A stretch of DNA of 54,100 bases from Stentor coeruleus (Eukaryota > Ciliophora > Heterotrichea > Heterotrichida > Stentoridae), in NCBI GenBank assembly GCA_001970955.1, contig MPUH01000440.1, positions 1 to 54,100 on the forward strand. The letters run 5' to 3'. The notes beneath the pieces were generated by a model. The model was given only the letters and a program-made list of their open reading frames with translations, did no database searches and was not told where the DNA came from. Below, piece after piece: positions 30,122-39,530 of the stretch (position 1 is its first letter; each line of letters starts with the position of its first letter). The position numbers and the translations under genes are program-made.

Positions 30122-31093
30122 ATGCAAGAAGGCACCTTGTTTATGGAAAAATATTTTATAGAAGGCCTGCTAGGTTCAGGGGGTTTCGGAAGTGTGCACA
30201 AGACCATTGAAGTCAAGTCAAATAGAACTTTCGCCATAAAAGTTGATAAAAAACGTCGAGGCAACGTCAAACAAGAGTCTGTAATTTTACAGGAACTTCA
30301 AGGAGGTGAAGGTATCCCAAAAATCTATGAGGTTGGGGAAACTGAGGAGTTTACCTATATGGTCATGGAGCTCTTAGGGCCAAGTTTGAGTAAACTACAA
30401 AAACAACAAGGAGGAAGGTTTTCTGTTGATACAATCGTCACTGTTCTGATTCAAGCATTAAACAGACTGGAATATATACATTCTTTTGGTATTGCACATA
30501 GAGATTTGAAACCACAGCAGTTTCTTTTGGGCAATGAGAACATTTTGTTTTTAGTTGATTATGGCTTAGCCAGAAAATTTATGGTCATGGGGGCCCATAT
30601 TCCTTACCAAAGCAACTGTTCTAGAGCTGGGAACTCAACTTATGCTAGTTTGAGCAATCATCTTGGTATCCATCAGACAAGAAGGGATGATATTGAAAGT
30701 TTATCTTACATGGCTGTATCATTAATGATCGGAAGATTACCTTGGCAACAGACTGTTAAACTGAACTCAAGTACCAAATGGAATAATGTTTATCAAATAA
30801 AATCAACTATTCCTTTGCAAGAGCTTTGCCAGCAGTGTCCTAAAGAGTTTTTATCATTTATTAGATATGCTAGAGCTTTAGATTTTCATGAAGAACCTGA
30901 TTATGAGTATCTGAGACATATGCTGAGCAATGCTAGGAATCCTGTAGAAGTACCAGCTGAAGTGGTTAGACATAAACCGAAAAGGAAGAAGAATGTGAAG
31001 GAAGAAAGCAGCTCAGATAGTAGCAATTTGGAATTGAAAAACGTCCAAGATATTAAAAATAGAAAAATTATTGTACTCACAAAGTCTAAGTAA
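30122..31093 (+). CDS. CK1-family protein kinase with altered metal-binding motifs
   Basis: A 323-aa kinase of the casein kinase 1 / TTBK group. Glycine loop LGSGGFGSVHK (17-27), VAIK-type lysine K40 in FAIK, alpha-C glutamate E52 in QES, and the CK1 signature YASLSNHLGIHQTRRDDIESL followed by GRLPWQ. The catalytic loop reads HRDLKPQQF (126-134): Asp128 and Lys130 are kept, but the Asn that coordinates magnesium (HRDIKPDNF in CK1) is Gln133. DFG is DYG (146-148). Asn to Gln is rare in active kinases, so activity may be reduced or metal use altered. The tail is basic then Ser-rich (KPKRKKNVKEESSSD). It starts 43 bp after EFHB, and the first ATG is used. Substrates unknown. Confidence 0.92.
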   Translation: MQEGTLFMEKYFIEGLLGSGGFGSVHKTIEVKSNRTFAIKVDKKRRGNVKQESVILQELQGGEGIPKIYEVGETEEFTYMVMELLGPSLSKLQKQQGGRFSVDTIVTVLIQALNRLEYIHSFGIAHRDLKPQQFLLGNENILFLVDYGLARKFMVMGAHIPYQSNCSRAGNSTYASLSNHLGIHQTRRDDIESLSYMAVSLMIGRLPWQQTVKLNSSTKWNNVYQIKSTIPLQELCQQCPKEFLSFIRYARALDFHEEPDYEYLRHMLSNARNPVEVPAEVVRHKPKRKKNVKEESSSDSSNLELKNVQDIKNRKIIVLTKSK

Positions 31094-31824
31094 ATAACTA
31101 AAGTTGAAGATTTTAAAGATAGTCTGTGCATGATTATTATAAATTTGTATGAAAATAGAAAGGCTATTATTATGAATATTAATGGCAAGAAGACTGATAG
31201 GAAAATGTGAAAGTTATTTAATTGAATTATATGGATAAAAACATTGAACTATAGAGTTAATAGAAAATTTAAATTCTTTATTTTCCTATAACAAATGGAT
31301 GCAATATTAAAATGCATTTTTTCATATTATTAAACTATATACTCTTAGCTTGTTTTAACTATAAAATGGACCACCATAAGATAAATTACAACAATTTTTT
31401 TTTTGAAGTTACATACAAAACTCGAAAACCTGAACTTTACATACCCATACAAACTTCATCCCCTAAAACCCTATCATTCTCCCCAAAACCTAATAATCTG
31501 CATATTTCAACCCCATAAAATACAAAATGCAACCAAAGGCTAAAATAATCACTTCCGATTTTCGCACTTCTTATCATTCAAATGTCCCATCATCTCCATT
31601 CCTTCTCTTTTAAATCAAGCACATTCCCCTCAGCAAGACTTTCAAAATTTTCAAAATCTTTCTTCATCATCTTCATCCATTCTCTGAATTCCCTTCCCTT
31701 TATCCCTAAAACCTTCCTTAAAATGTTATATTTCTTCATATACATAATACAATCCTATTAATACTTATTATCAGTTGAAAAACTATTGCTGGTTTACATT
31801 AAAGTCTTCTAAGCTTATACAAAA
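31094..31824. other. Intergenic, one weak small minus-strand ORF
   Basis: About 730 bp. 31429-31740 is C-rich on the plus strand (CCCC-containing runs). On the minus strand an ATG at 31739 opens 49 codons, ending with TGA at 31590, with a coding-like composition (KKYNILRKVLGIKGREF). The same frame continues protein-like past two TGA codons. TGA ends no other gene here, so I do not call it a gene. The rest is AT-rich spacer with the promoter of the next gene. Confidence 0.5.
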
Positions 31825-34242
31825 ATGGAAATTGACCAAGTATCTCCTCTTAGCATAACCCAAGAACGTTCAGACAAAAAAAGCATAACCGATTTGAGTA
31901 TTCGGAGCAGCCAATGCTCACTTTTAAGCCCTAATTCAGATGAATTCTACGAAATTTGTAAATCGCAGTTGAAAGTTTCCCCTAGGAATACAACTCTTCA
32001 GCAAAGAATCAAGTATTGTTTACATAGTGGCCATTCAGAAATAATATCGATTTCCTTTTCTAACTCTGAACAATTTGAAGAACTAGCCAAAAAGACACTA
32101 GAAGAAAGAAGGAAGTTAAAAGAAAAAGACGTCCAAGAATATCCACAAAGGGAAGATAATTCAAAAGTTGACTGTTTGTCGCCTTTGATATTTTTTATAG
32201 TCCCAGAAAACCACTTGAAATACATGATTCCAGACTTTGAAGCCTTTACTTGCCAAGAGTATTTTCTGTCAAGGCCATGTCATGAAAGTTCATTTGGTTT
32301 GGCAAGGCTAAATGCATTTAATGGAAAGTTTAATAATGCTCTTGAACATATAAACAAAGCTATGACCACACACCCTGATGCCTTTTACGAACTCTGGCAA
32401 GCGATACTTAAAATAAAGGCAGGCAAGGTCGTTGAGAAAGAGCCGCCTGCATCTTTTTTTCAGAGAATATTATGTTGTGGCCCTTCAATGAGGCGTACAA
32501 GGACAGTGACACAGCTAGAAAAGCATGCTGATAAAGTTGAAGGCCTTTGGGGATTATATGAAATCTCAAGTAAGGCTATAATTGAGACAGAATGTCCTGA
32601 AGTTTATGCAAGTAAGATTAAAGATTTAGACAAGTACTTTGGATATTTAGCATGGGGGGAATTATCATTAAAGAAAAATGATATAGATACCTTTACATGT
32701 GTGACAAATGAGCTGATTAGAACTTTTAATCAAAGGCCTGAAGCTTATGTCAAGCTTTGGAATTATGCATATTATACAGTTAAAGACTATGATTTAGCAG
32801 AAGGACTTATGGCTGAAGCTCTGCTGACAATTAACCCAAACCAGTACATGCAATATTATGTGCTTTTTTGTATATACACAGCAAAATGCTATTATAGACA
32901 GAAAAAACTTAAAGAGTGCTTCGGGTTTTTGCAGCGTAAGTTCATAGAACATCCAACTTACCCTGTGTTTCTTTTTGAGTTCGGCAGGCTTAGTACTAAA
33001 TCTGAAGATTTTCGATATAATGGCGCAGCCCTAGGAGCCCTAAACGAATGCTTGTCTCTATGCGATAATGAAAGAAAAGGGCTTATTTACTACTGGATCG
33101 CTAAAGCTTATATGCTAGCAAGGTTGCATATTGATGCTTATGAAAACGCTAAGCGGTCTTTAGAGTATCTTTCAGCCAAAGCTAATAAGAAAAAAATTGA
33201 ACTCCGGCAGTTTCTAGCTGAAATTAACCCGAATATTGTCAAAATCCAACTGGTCGAGACATATTTGACTGGAGATCTTAGAAAGGACAACTTCGACAAA
33301 TGCAAAAAACTCTGTTGCGAACTGCAAAATTTCCACAAACTAACTTCTGACATTCTTTACTCAAAAACTTTATGGAAAATTGGTAGGCATGAAGAAGCTT
33401 TGAAAAAATTGTATTCACTTTGTGGAGTGTCTACAGTAAAAATGAGTGGATATTTCCAGCTTCTAGAATTTTTGAAGCTTCAGGACAATGTAAAATGCAT
33501 GAAAACTGTGGCGACTGAAATGATAACTAAATGTAGAAATCCGCAAGTGCCATGCTTTATATGGAAAAAGGTGAATTTGATATATGCGAAGATATTGGTG
33601 AGAATGCGAAAACCAGGGAAAGCAATATTGTTGCTTAAATCTTTGGCTAAGTTTATGCCACCTTTCCCGTTTGCTGAAATCCAATATACAAAAGCTTTAC
33701 AAAGGGCAAAGACTATACAAGACCTTTCTGAAGCAAGTTCTAAGGTCATTGAGTCTTATAATGCTTATAGTTATAGTACGTATAAGAGTTCTTTTGTGGA
33801 GTCTTTATCAAATTTAAGAGACTTTTCAAAAAAGCTTATTGAGGAAGAGGAACACCAGCCTGAAGGAGGGTTTAAAGCTTTTGGCAAAAGAAGGCTAAAT
33901 CGTCTTGCTACAGAAAAAATCGATGTTATGGGATTTTACCAGAAAAAAGAGTCAATTGATTTGGATATTGAAGAAAAAAGTAAAGGCTTGCAAATCCCTG
34001 ATATAAAGTTCAGCGAAAACTCAGATATAATATTTTTTTCAGTGTGCTCAGATCCGATTTTCTTATATAAGATAGGGAAAATCGCCATGAAGTATAAAAT
34101 TTGCTTACAGGACGGGCTGTGCTCTGTAAGTGACTATTTGGAACTTCTGAAATTAGATAAAGATCCAGAGCACAGAGAAAGTTGTAAAGCTAAAGCTACA
34201 AAGCTTTATACTTACTTGCTAGAATTTTCAAAGCATACCTAA
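31825..34242 (+). CDS. TPR-like helical repeat protein, 805 aa
   Basis: Function unknown. After a disordered Ser-rich N-terminus (1-45), most of the protein is a series of helix pairs with TPR spacing. The clearest are GLARLNAFNGKFNNALEHIN near 160-180, AYVKLWNYAYYTVKDYDLAEGL near 310-330, CIYTAKCYYRQKKLKECFGFL near 355-375, GLIYYWIAKAYMLARLHIDA near 425-445, and AKILVRMRKPGKAILLLKS near 590-610. No signal peptide or membrane segment is seen. Such superhelices are protein-binding scaffolds. The ATG in tacaaaaatgg is the first in frame. The stop TAA is followed at once by TGA. Alternatives include a PPR or SEL1 scaffold, but the spacing and hydrophobic pattern favour TPR. Confidence 0.7.
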   Translation: MEIDQVSPLSITQERSDKKSITDLSIRSSQCSLLSPNSDEFYEICKSQLKVSPRNTTLQQRIKYCLHSGHSEIISISFSNSEQFEELAKKTLEERRKLKEKDVQEYPQREDNSKVDCLSPLIFFIVPENHLKYMIPDFEAFTCQEYFLSRPCHESSFGLARLNAFNGKFNNALEHINKAMTTHPDAFYELWQAILKIKAGKVVEKEPPASFFQRILCCGPSMRRTRTVTQLEKHADKVEGLWGLYEISSKAIIETECPEVYASKIKDLDKYFGYLAWGELSLKKNDIDTFTCVTNELIRTFNQRPEAYVKLWNYAYYTVKDYDLAEGLMAEALLTINPNQYMQYYVLFCIYTAKCYYRQKKLKECFGFLQRKFIEHPTYPVFLFEFGRLSTKSEDFRYNGAALGALNECLSLCDNERKGLIYYWIAKAYMLARLHIDAYENAKRSLEYLSAKANKKKIELRQFLAEINPNIVKIQLVETYLTGDLRKDNFDKCKKLCCELQNFHKLTSDILYSKTLWKIGRHEEALKKLYSLCGVSTVKMSGYFQLLEFLKLQDNVKCMKTVATEMITKCRNPQVPCFIWKKVNLIYAKILVRMRKPGKAILLLKSLAKFMPPFPFAEIQYTKALQRAKTIQDLSEASSKVIESYNAYSYSTYKSSFVESLSNLRDFSKKLIEEEEHQPEGGFKAFGKRRLNRLATEKIDVMGFYQKKESIDLDIEEKSKGLQIPDIKFSENSDIIFFSVCSDPIFLYKIGKIAMKYKICLQDGLCSVSDYLELLKLDKDPEHRESCKAKATKLYTYLLEFSKHT

Positions 34243-34745
34243 TGAGAATTAATATAATACATTTATGTGAGATAAATCCCATCTTTTAAGTATAAAAAAT
34301 CTTACTAAGATTATAGCATTCTATCTCATCTATATACTTCAATTGATAGCTTTTAATGATGCAATACTTATAATCTATGATAATTATGTGGCTATCAATT
34401 TTTAAAGTTATTTGATAAAAATGGGCTATTATACAGAACAAAAGCATTTTAGATGAAATTGAAATTTTCAACTTTATTATGTGGATCGTAGTACATTTAC
34501 AAATATCGCAAGCATATTAAACTGCTAAATAGTATGAAAAATTAACTAAAATTTCTTGCAATTAGACCTAAATATAACAAGAATGAGCTAAAAAATAAAG
34601 CCAAACAATTGAATATTTTATATGTGATTCTTAAATGATCAAATAAAATGCATGAGAATGATACTAATTAAATTGCATAATGAAAATACTACCTATATAA
34701 CAAATATAGGGAATATCACTAAAAAAATCATATGGCCTAATAAAT
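34243..34745. other. Intergenic spacer
   Basis: About 500 bp of very AT-rich DNA between two plus-strand genes. An open frame at 34286-34471 on the minus strand is low-complexity Ile/Tyr/Lys and looks accidental. I see nothing else. Confidence 0.7.
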
Positions 34746-35099
34746 ATGCATAGAAAATCAATGACACATGCTCCTAATGCCCCTGACAAAGGGTCATTCC
34801 CGTTGGACCATTTTCAAGAATGCGAGATACTTGCTGAGAAATACAGACTTTGCTTGGCAGCTTCATCAGGCATTCCAAAAAAATGCAAAGATGAGGCAAA
34901 AAATTACCTTGAGTGCAGGATGAACAAAGGTCTTATGGCAAAGCAGAATATGGAAGAATTAGGGTTTATACCTGAAAGCTCTTGGGAATTTGAGCAGCTG
35001 AGCAAGAAAGAAAAGATTGAAAAAGTACAAAAAATCATCCAGGAATCAAGAGAAAGAGTAAGAAAAGAATATGAAGAAAGACAGAGGGGAAATAATTAA
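34746..35099 (+). CDS. COX19: COX19-like twin CX9C protein
   Basis: A 117-aa protein of the COX19 family, which in the mitochondrial intermembrane space helps deliver copper for cytochrome c oxidase assembly. PDKGSFPLDHFQEC near residue 13 is the family signature. The two CX9C motifs are intact (CEILAEKYRLC and CKDEAKNYLEC), followed by RMNKGLMAKQNMEELGF, as in yeast and human COX19. It carries a charged C-terminal coiled-coil extension of about 40 residues (KKEKIEKVQKIIQESRER) beyond the usual end. Either the ATG at 34746 or the one five codons later (34761) could be used. No cleavable presequence is expected, since import is by MIA40 disulfide trapping. Confidence 0.93.
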   Translation: MHRKSMTHAPNAPDKGSFPLDHFQECEILAEKYRLCLAASSGIPKKCKDEAKNYLECRMNKGLMAKQNMEELGFIPESSWEFEQLSKKEKIEKVQKIIQESRERVRKEYEERQRGNN

Positions 35100-35926
35100 A
35101 AGTTTAGAAAATAATGATGATTATATATTGTTTTAAGGTAAAAGGATGATGATTAAAATAATGAGGTTTTTACATTAATGCTATTTAGTATAAGATACTG
35201 ATGAGTTTTAAAATATAGAGATCAGGTTATTTTTTTGTATTTTGAAGATGGAATCTGGGCTAAAAAAGATTAAGCATTGTGCAGAAAAAATTTGAAATCA
35301 GTTAACTAGGAGATACTTAAAAGGCACAGAAAGAAAATTCTTGGAACACTAACTAGGATATTATATTATAAAATTGTTTACAATAATAAATATAAATGAT
35401 GAGCTTATTATTGAACGATAGTGTAATTGCATAATAACAGTTTAAAGTTTAAAAAGAAAATCCCAAATATTATATTTTCTAATCAGTTGCTTAAGTAAAG
35501 ATTTAAATACTTAAAATTATATATACCAATATTAATATTTATGAATTGCTTGTGGATAGTAAAAAAATCCTAAATTTTTTTACACTAGTATTTTATCCTG
35601 ATTTCCAGTAGTACAAATTAGTAAAAAATTAAAGTAGGTATGTTTTAATACGTAATGGATTGCAAATCATTTTAAAAACTATAAAGTGAACTCTTCAATT
35701 CATTTATCAAGAATTCATTTTCTTATACACTAACTTCTTATAAAAATTTAAACAATAAAAAAATTATCAATCTTAAAATTCTCTTATTAAAACCCTTACA
35801 AAAATGTCTTGTTTAACTACAAAACATAATATATTTCTTTAATAAAGACAACAAACTACCCATAAAAGCTTAATCTTCTATACTTATTCAAACCCATAAA
35901 ATATTGTTTTAATCAAATATTGATTA
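35100..35926. other. Intergenic spacer
   Basis: About 830 bp, AT-rich. A short coding-like frame begins at ATG 35249 (ESGLKKIKHCAEKI) and is interrupted by TGA after 15 codons, then continues 18 codons to TAA. It is too short to call. The remainder is promoter and UTR-like. Confidence 0.6.
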
Positions 35927-37375
35927 ATGATCACACTTAATTCTAGCAGATCTGCCCCTTTTGTCTATCTCCGCAATACCTCTATGCCAATTATAGTTCC
36001 TCATAGTCTGACAAAAAGAAAAGCTCAGAGGATCTTTTCTCGAAACTCAAGCGACGAAGAAAAGCAAGCCGTGGAAAAACTTAATGATTGGGAAAAGCAA
36101 GACAAAAAACTTGAAAACTTCCAATCAATAAGCGAAGCCAAAATAACTCTAAAAAAACGCATAGATAAAGAAGATATTGTAGAAGAAATCAAGCTCAAAA
36201 GAAAGCACAAAATCAAATTACCTGATATAAATTCTCACAAACTCCTGCCAGTAATAAAATCCATCAAAGACCGACAAAGCAAAAAAGAGTCGGAAGAGAA
36301 CTTCAAAGAACGATGTCGATATCTTCGTTTATTTGAAGAGGATTTGAATAATACATCCAAACAATTGAGCAAAGAGCTTAGTCAAATTAAGCATGAAAAG
36401 GATACGCTGAGAGAAGACTGCGTAAAAATAAAGAAAATATTGGCAATTTACATAGAAGAGACTGAAAAACTCAAAGAAGCCTTATTACAGTGTGAAAACA
36501 GACCAAAGGTAAAAATTTCCCAAGAAGAGCTTGCTGCCTGGATGAGCCATCGTGATTTAATGAGAGAAGAACTGAAAAAACGTGAGCAAGGCAAGGTAAA
36601 AGTCCAGGACGAAATTTCTGAAGAAGTCCTAAAAAGGCACCAAAAACTGATAGAATTAGATGGAAAAAGCAAAGATTTGAGGGAAAAGCTAGATATAGTC
36701 AAGTTCACACAAATCAAGCATTACCAGTCTTTGCTTAAAGAAGGTAAAGATGTTGGCAATGAAGGGATACAATGGATAGTCATTGCTTTGTGGAATATTG
36801 GAGAAACTGTCTCAGTAGAAAATTTCCCTAGTTATTTAGATGGAGACGCGATACATTTTATACTGTTTGTAGCTCAGAAGAACTTAGAAATTGAAGAAAT
36901 CCTTAATAAAATCATAAACCCATCAAAAAAAAATCTAGCCCCAGAGAGAATGGCTAATAGATGGAATAATATAAGAGAAAGACTTACTGAGGTGACAAAG
37001 CATATGCATTCACAAAAGCCAGAGTATTCATATAATAACAAAAGTCAAAAAGTTTCGATAAGATGGACTAATTGTATGCCACATTCTGAATCTATGGTTA
37101 GTAGAGATCAAAATGAGCCAACTTCTTATTATGAAAACTATGTAGCAAAAATCAAAGAAATGATAGCTTCAGCTACAGAAAGTGAAATTCAAAGGTTGAC
37201 TATAGAATGCTCATTGCATGGATATGAGGAAGCATACAAGACTAATATGAAAGAGTTAATCGGGGCAATTACTGGGACAGAAACCTTAGATAAGCACCTC
37301 GCTGCAATAAATAAGCACAAAAGGAATCTTGTAGGGGTTCTTGAAGGTAACAGAAGTGCTAATGTAGGCTTATAG
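35927..37375 (+). CDS. Coiled-coil protein, 482 aa
   Basis: Function not recognised. The N-terminal 120 residues are basic and disordered. Residues 120-275 are strongly heptad-like (KERCRYLRLFEEDLNN, KLKEALLQCEN, EEVLKRHQKLIELDGK). A hydrophobic block follows (HYQSLLKEGKDVGNEG, QWIVIALWNIGETV, AIHFILFVAQKNLE, about 280-345), which is probably a folded helical domain and the most conserved part. Then come a Ser-rich linker and a final helix pair. The architecture suits a cytoskeletal or ciliary component, but nothing specific shows this. The stop is TAG. The next gene starts 63 bp downstream on the same strand. Confidence 0.75.
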   Translation: MITLNSSRSAPFVYLRNTSMPIIVPHSLTKRKAQRIFSRNSSDEEKQAVEKLNDWEKQDKKLENFQSISEAKITLKKRIDKEDIVEEIKLKRKHKIKLPDINSHKLLPVIKSIKDRQSKKESEENFKERCRYLRLFEEDLNNTSKQLSKELSQIKHEKDTLREDCVKIKKILAIYIEETEKLKEALLQCENRPKVKISQEELAAWMSHRDLMREELKKREQGKVKVQDEISEEVLKRHQKLIELDGKSKDLREKLDIVKFTQIKHYQSLLKEGKDVGNEGIQWIVIALWNIGETVSVENFPSYLDGDAIHFILFVAQKNLEIEEILNKIINPSKKNLAPERMANRWNNIRERLTEVTKHMHSQKPEYSYNNKSQKVSIRWTNCMPHSESMVSRDQNEPTSYYENYVAKIKEMIASATESEIQRLTIECSLHGYEEAYKTNMKELIGAITGTETLDKHLAAINKHKRNLVGVLEGNRSANVGL

Positions 37376-37438
37376 TTGATAAGTAATAAGCAATATGCAT
37401 CCCAATAATTAAGAAAATCATTTAAATTACAGATAAAA

Positions 37439-37978
37439 ATGCATTTAGTTGCTGAACTATGGGTGACGTGGAGTTGGATATGCTTTTTGCCTATGTCGAT
37501 ATGTTCAGTTTTCAGATATATTACACAGGAAAACTTCAAAGTCGAGCCAGGCAAAGGGTACTTCGTTGATGAAGTTTTCAGATGGCTTTTGTTTCCTGGC
37601 TTGTTTCACTACATATGCGATACAATTAACTTGATTATAAATTTACAGCATATGAGCTGGTGTTCATTTGGATTCTTGCTTCATCATATTATTACTTTAG
37701 CTGGGGCAAAAACTACATTGACACTTAAATATTACCCGTGGTTTATGATGGCACCCTTTGCCGCACATACTTTGTTATTAGTTATCCCTCAGTATGGCTT
37801 TTTAAACTATATATATTTAGGGTTTATTATTTGCTGCTTTTATGGTCTTAGAAGAGAACCGTGGAAGCACATAGCAGTTTACCAGTGGGAATTTACAGTG
37901 TCAATGAGTCTTGTGTGTGGACCGCTGATTGTTTTGTGGTTAAATGAGTGTGATAATTCGCAGGATAGCTTGCAATAG
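37439..37978 (+). CDS. Multipass membrane protein, TLC-like
   Basis: A 179-aa protein with about five hydrophobic segments: WVTWSWICFLPMSICSVF (8-25), WLLFPGLFHYICDTINLII (49-67), the segment holding SFGFLLHHIITLAG (76-89), APFAAHTLLLVIP, and LNYIYLGFIICCFYG with a final FTVSMSLVCGPLIVLWL. The di-His of FLLHHIITL (His82, His83) resembles the TLC (TRAM-LAG1-CLN8) signature, a family that includes ceramide synthases and lipid-sensing membrane proteins. The protein is shorter than most TLC members and the match is one motif, so the assignment is tentative. The ATG lies in an A-run (gataaaaatgc), 63 bp after the previous stop. Confidence 0.7.
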   Translation: MHLVAELWVTWSWICFLPMSICSVFRYITQENFKVEPGKGYFVDEVFRWLLFPGLFHYICDTINLIINLQHMSWCSFGFLLHHIITLAGAKTTLTLKYYPWFMMAPFAAHTLLLVIPQYGFLNYIYLGFIICCFYGLRREPWKHIAVYQWEFTVSMSLVCGPLIVLWLNECDNSQDSLQ

Positions 37979-38404
37979 CTTAGATTAGATATATTATGTT
38001 TGGAGATGTGAGGTTTTTACAATTATTTTTTTTAAATAAAATAAGAGTTAATGGAGATTTTTTACTGAATAGCATTACTAAGATAGATTATATAATTTGT
38101 AATATTTATGGTAACAATTATTAAATCTGAATTCTTAAAATACTATCTTTAATAAATACTAAAAATCATTTATCAAAGAAACAATAAAGGCCTATTTGAC
38201 AAATTTAAAATAGTTTCAAAGATTCATTTAAAATGCTGAATGAATTTCAATTGATTTATAAATGATTATTGGGTAGTTACAAAATCAAATACAAAATATA
38301 GTCATATTTCTTAATAATTTTGTTAAGTTGTCCTATATAATTTATTTGACATATTATATATAAAAATTATCTAATATAATTTGATTAATGCACAACTTCA
38401 ATCT
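37979..38404. other. Intergenic spacer
   Basis: About 425 bp of AT-rich DNA with no coding frame seen. It carries the 3' end of the TLC-like gene and the putative promoter of the small ORF that follows. Confidence 0.6.
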
Positions 38405-38542
38405 ATGTTTTATATGGATGCTAAACTATCAGAGAAAATTAATAAATATCACGACGCATCTCGCTTCGATACTATAATAAGTTTATTATTAGCAATATGC
38501 TTAATGCTAATTTTGATAATCAAAGCAATTCATCAAATTTAG
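38405..38542 (+). CDS. Small single-pass membrane protein, 45 aa
   Basis: A short ORF inside a long AT-rich gap. ATG at 38405 (in-frame second ATG at 38414), stop TAG at 38540-38542. A polar N-terminus (DAKLSEKINKYHDASRFD) is followed by one strong transmembrane helix (TIISLLLAICLMLILIIK) and a five-residue tail. The layout resembles tail-anchored micropeptides such as phospholamban, but there is no sequence match I can claim. GC content is above the spacer level and includes cgacgcatctcgcttcg, which supports coding. Confidence 0.5.
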   Translation: MFYMDAKLSEKINKYHDASRFDTIISLLLAICLMLILIIKAIHQI

Positions 38543-39170
38543 ATTAATCCAAACTGAATATAAAATATCGCTTTTATAATAAGTTCTATTTAATGAAATA
38601 TAGTTTTATTAAACTCAATTTATAATTCACACCTATAAAAATAAATCATATTAGTTTTTCTGTTAAAATATACTTCTTTAGTACTTTAGAACATTTTTTA
38701 TAATTATGTAGAAATACTACTAAAATTCTATATCTAAATCTAAAATAATAAATTTCGTCAGTAACTTTTTCAGTACTATTTTTTCAAGAGTTGGTCTTAA
38801 TAAATAAAATTTAAAATATATTTGATACACATAAAGCGTCATTCAATACTACAGCCTATTCTTAAACAAACAACTTTGGCTTATCATCAAGGTTTCATTT
38901 CTTTTCAAGTATTTTTTGTTTTTCCTTATAAATTTCGCCTCTTATTAAAAATTTCAACAATAAAGTATATTCCAGAAACTTCTCCCTAGCCAAATAGGAA
39001 AATCTTCAAGTTACCTATGTAAACCCTTTCATCTCAAAAAAAGATTCTATATAAGCATTTCACCCACTTATATAAAGGAATGACTTAAGCCTAGAAAAGT
39101 CATAATAACCATATAAATACACTAATAAGCTAATCAAAAAACACTCGTACTATTGCTATTTCGATTATGA
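38543..39170. other. Intergenic spacer
   Basis: About 630 bp between the small plus-strand ORF and the 3' end of the minus-strand globin gene. AT-rich; I see no coding frame or structured RNA. Confidence 0.6.
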
Positions 39171-39530
39171 TTAACCAGCTCTAACTACATCATCTTTAAA
39201 TGATTGAATGACTTCGACAATTTCCGCTATATCTGGTTTTGTCACATTGTTTTCACCCAGAGTTGAAATTAAATTTTCAGCAAACTTTCCGAATTGGGCG
39301 TCAGAAATATCCATATTTCTATGAGTTCTTTTAATAGAAACTGGAAAATGCTCTCCTTCAGGTCTTAATGCAGCTGCAAGTAAAGAACGATTCATGGCTT
39401 TTGCTCTTTCAACATCTTTTCCTATGAAAAAACCTTGCAGTGTAGGCTCTGCAAGATTTTTTGTATAAAACACATCGAGTATTCTTTCCCAGAATGGCTG
39501 GCCGCCATATCTATCATAAATCGAATCCAT
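39171..39530 (-). CDS. Truncated (2/2) haemoglobin, group I-like
   Basis: A 119-aa globin of the short 2-on-2 fold, the size of the Paramecium and Tetrahymena haemoglobins. Residues 5-12 (YDRYGGQP) match the AB start. The heme-distal B10 tyrosine is Y22 in DVFYTKN. GFFIGKD (33-39) precedes helix E. The proximal F8 histidine is H70 in RTHRNMDISDAQF, in the same context as HANMGVSNAQF of the Paramecium protein. It should bind heme; roles in oxygen or NO handling are known for the family, but the specific role here is not evident. It is preceded by AT-rich promoter DNA and stands alone between wide spacers. Confidence 0.93.
   Translation of the reverse strand: MDSIYDRYGGQPFWERILDVFYTKNLAEPTLQGFFIGKDVERAKAMNRSLLAAALRPEGEHFPVSIKRTHRNMDISDAQFGKFAENLISTLGENNVTKPDIAEIVEVIQSFKDDVVRAG

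Noticed and set aside
18103..31093. Polycistronic operon of closely spaced same-strand genes
   Set aside because: Gaps of 43-160 bp occur in compact ciliate genomes without operons, and the neighbouring products share no pathway.
31312..31518. 68-codon plus-strand ORF
   Set aside because: AT-rich start and Pro/Ser/Thr tail of spacer-like composition, no motif; it overlaps the weak minus-strand candidate region and looks accidental.
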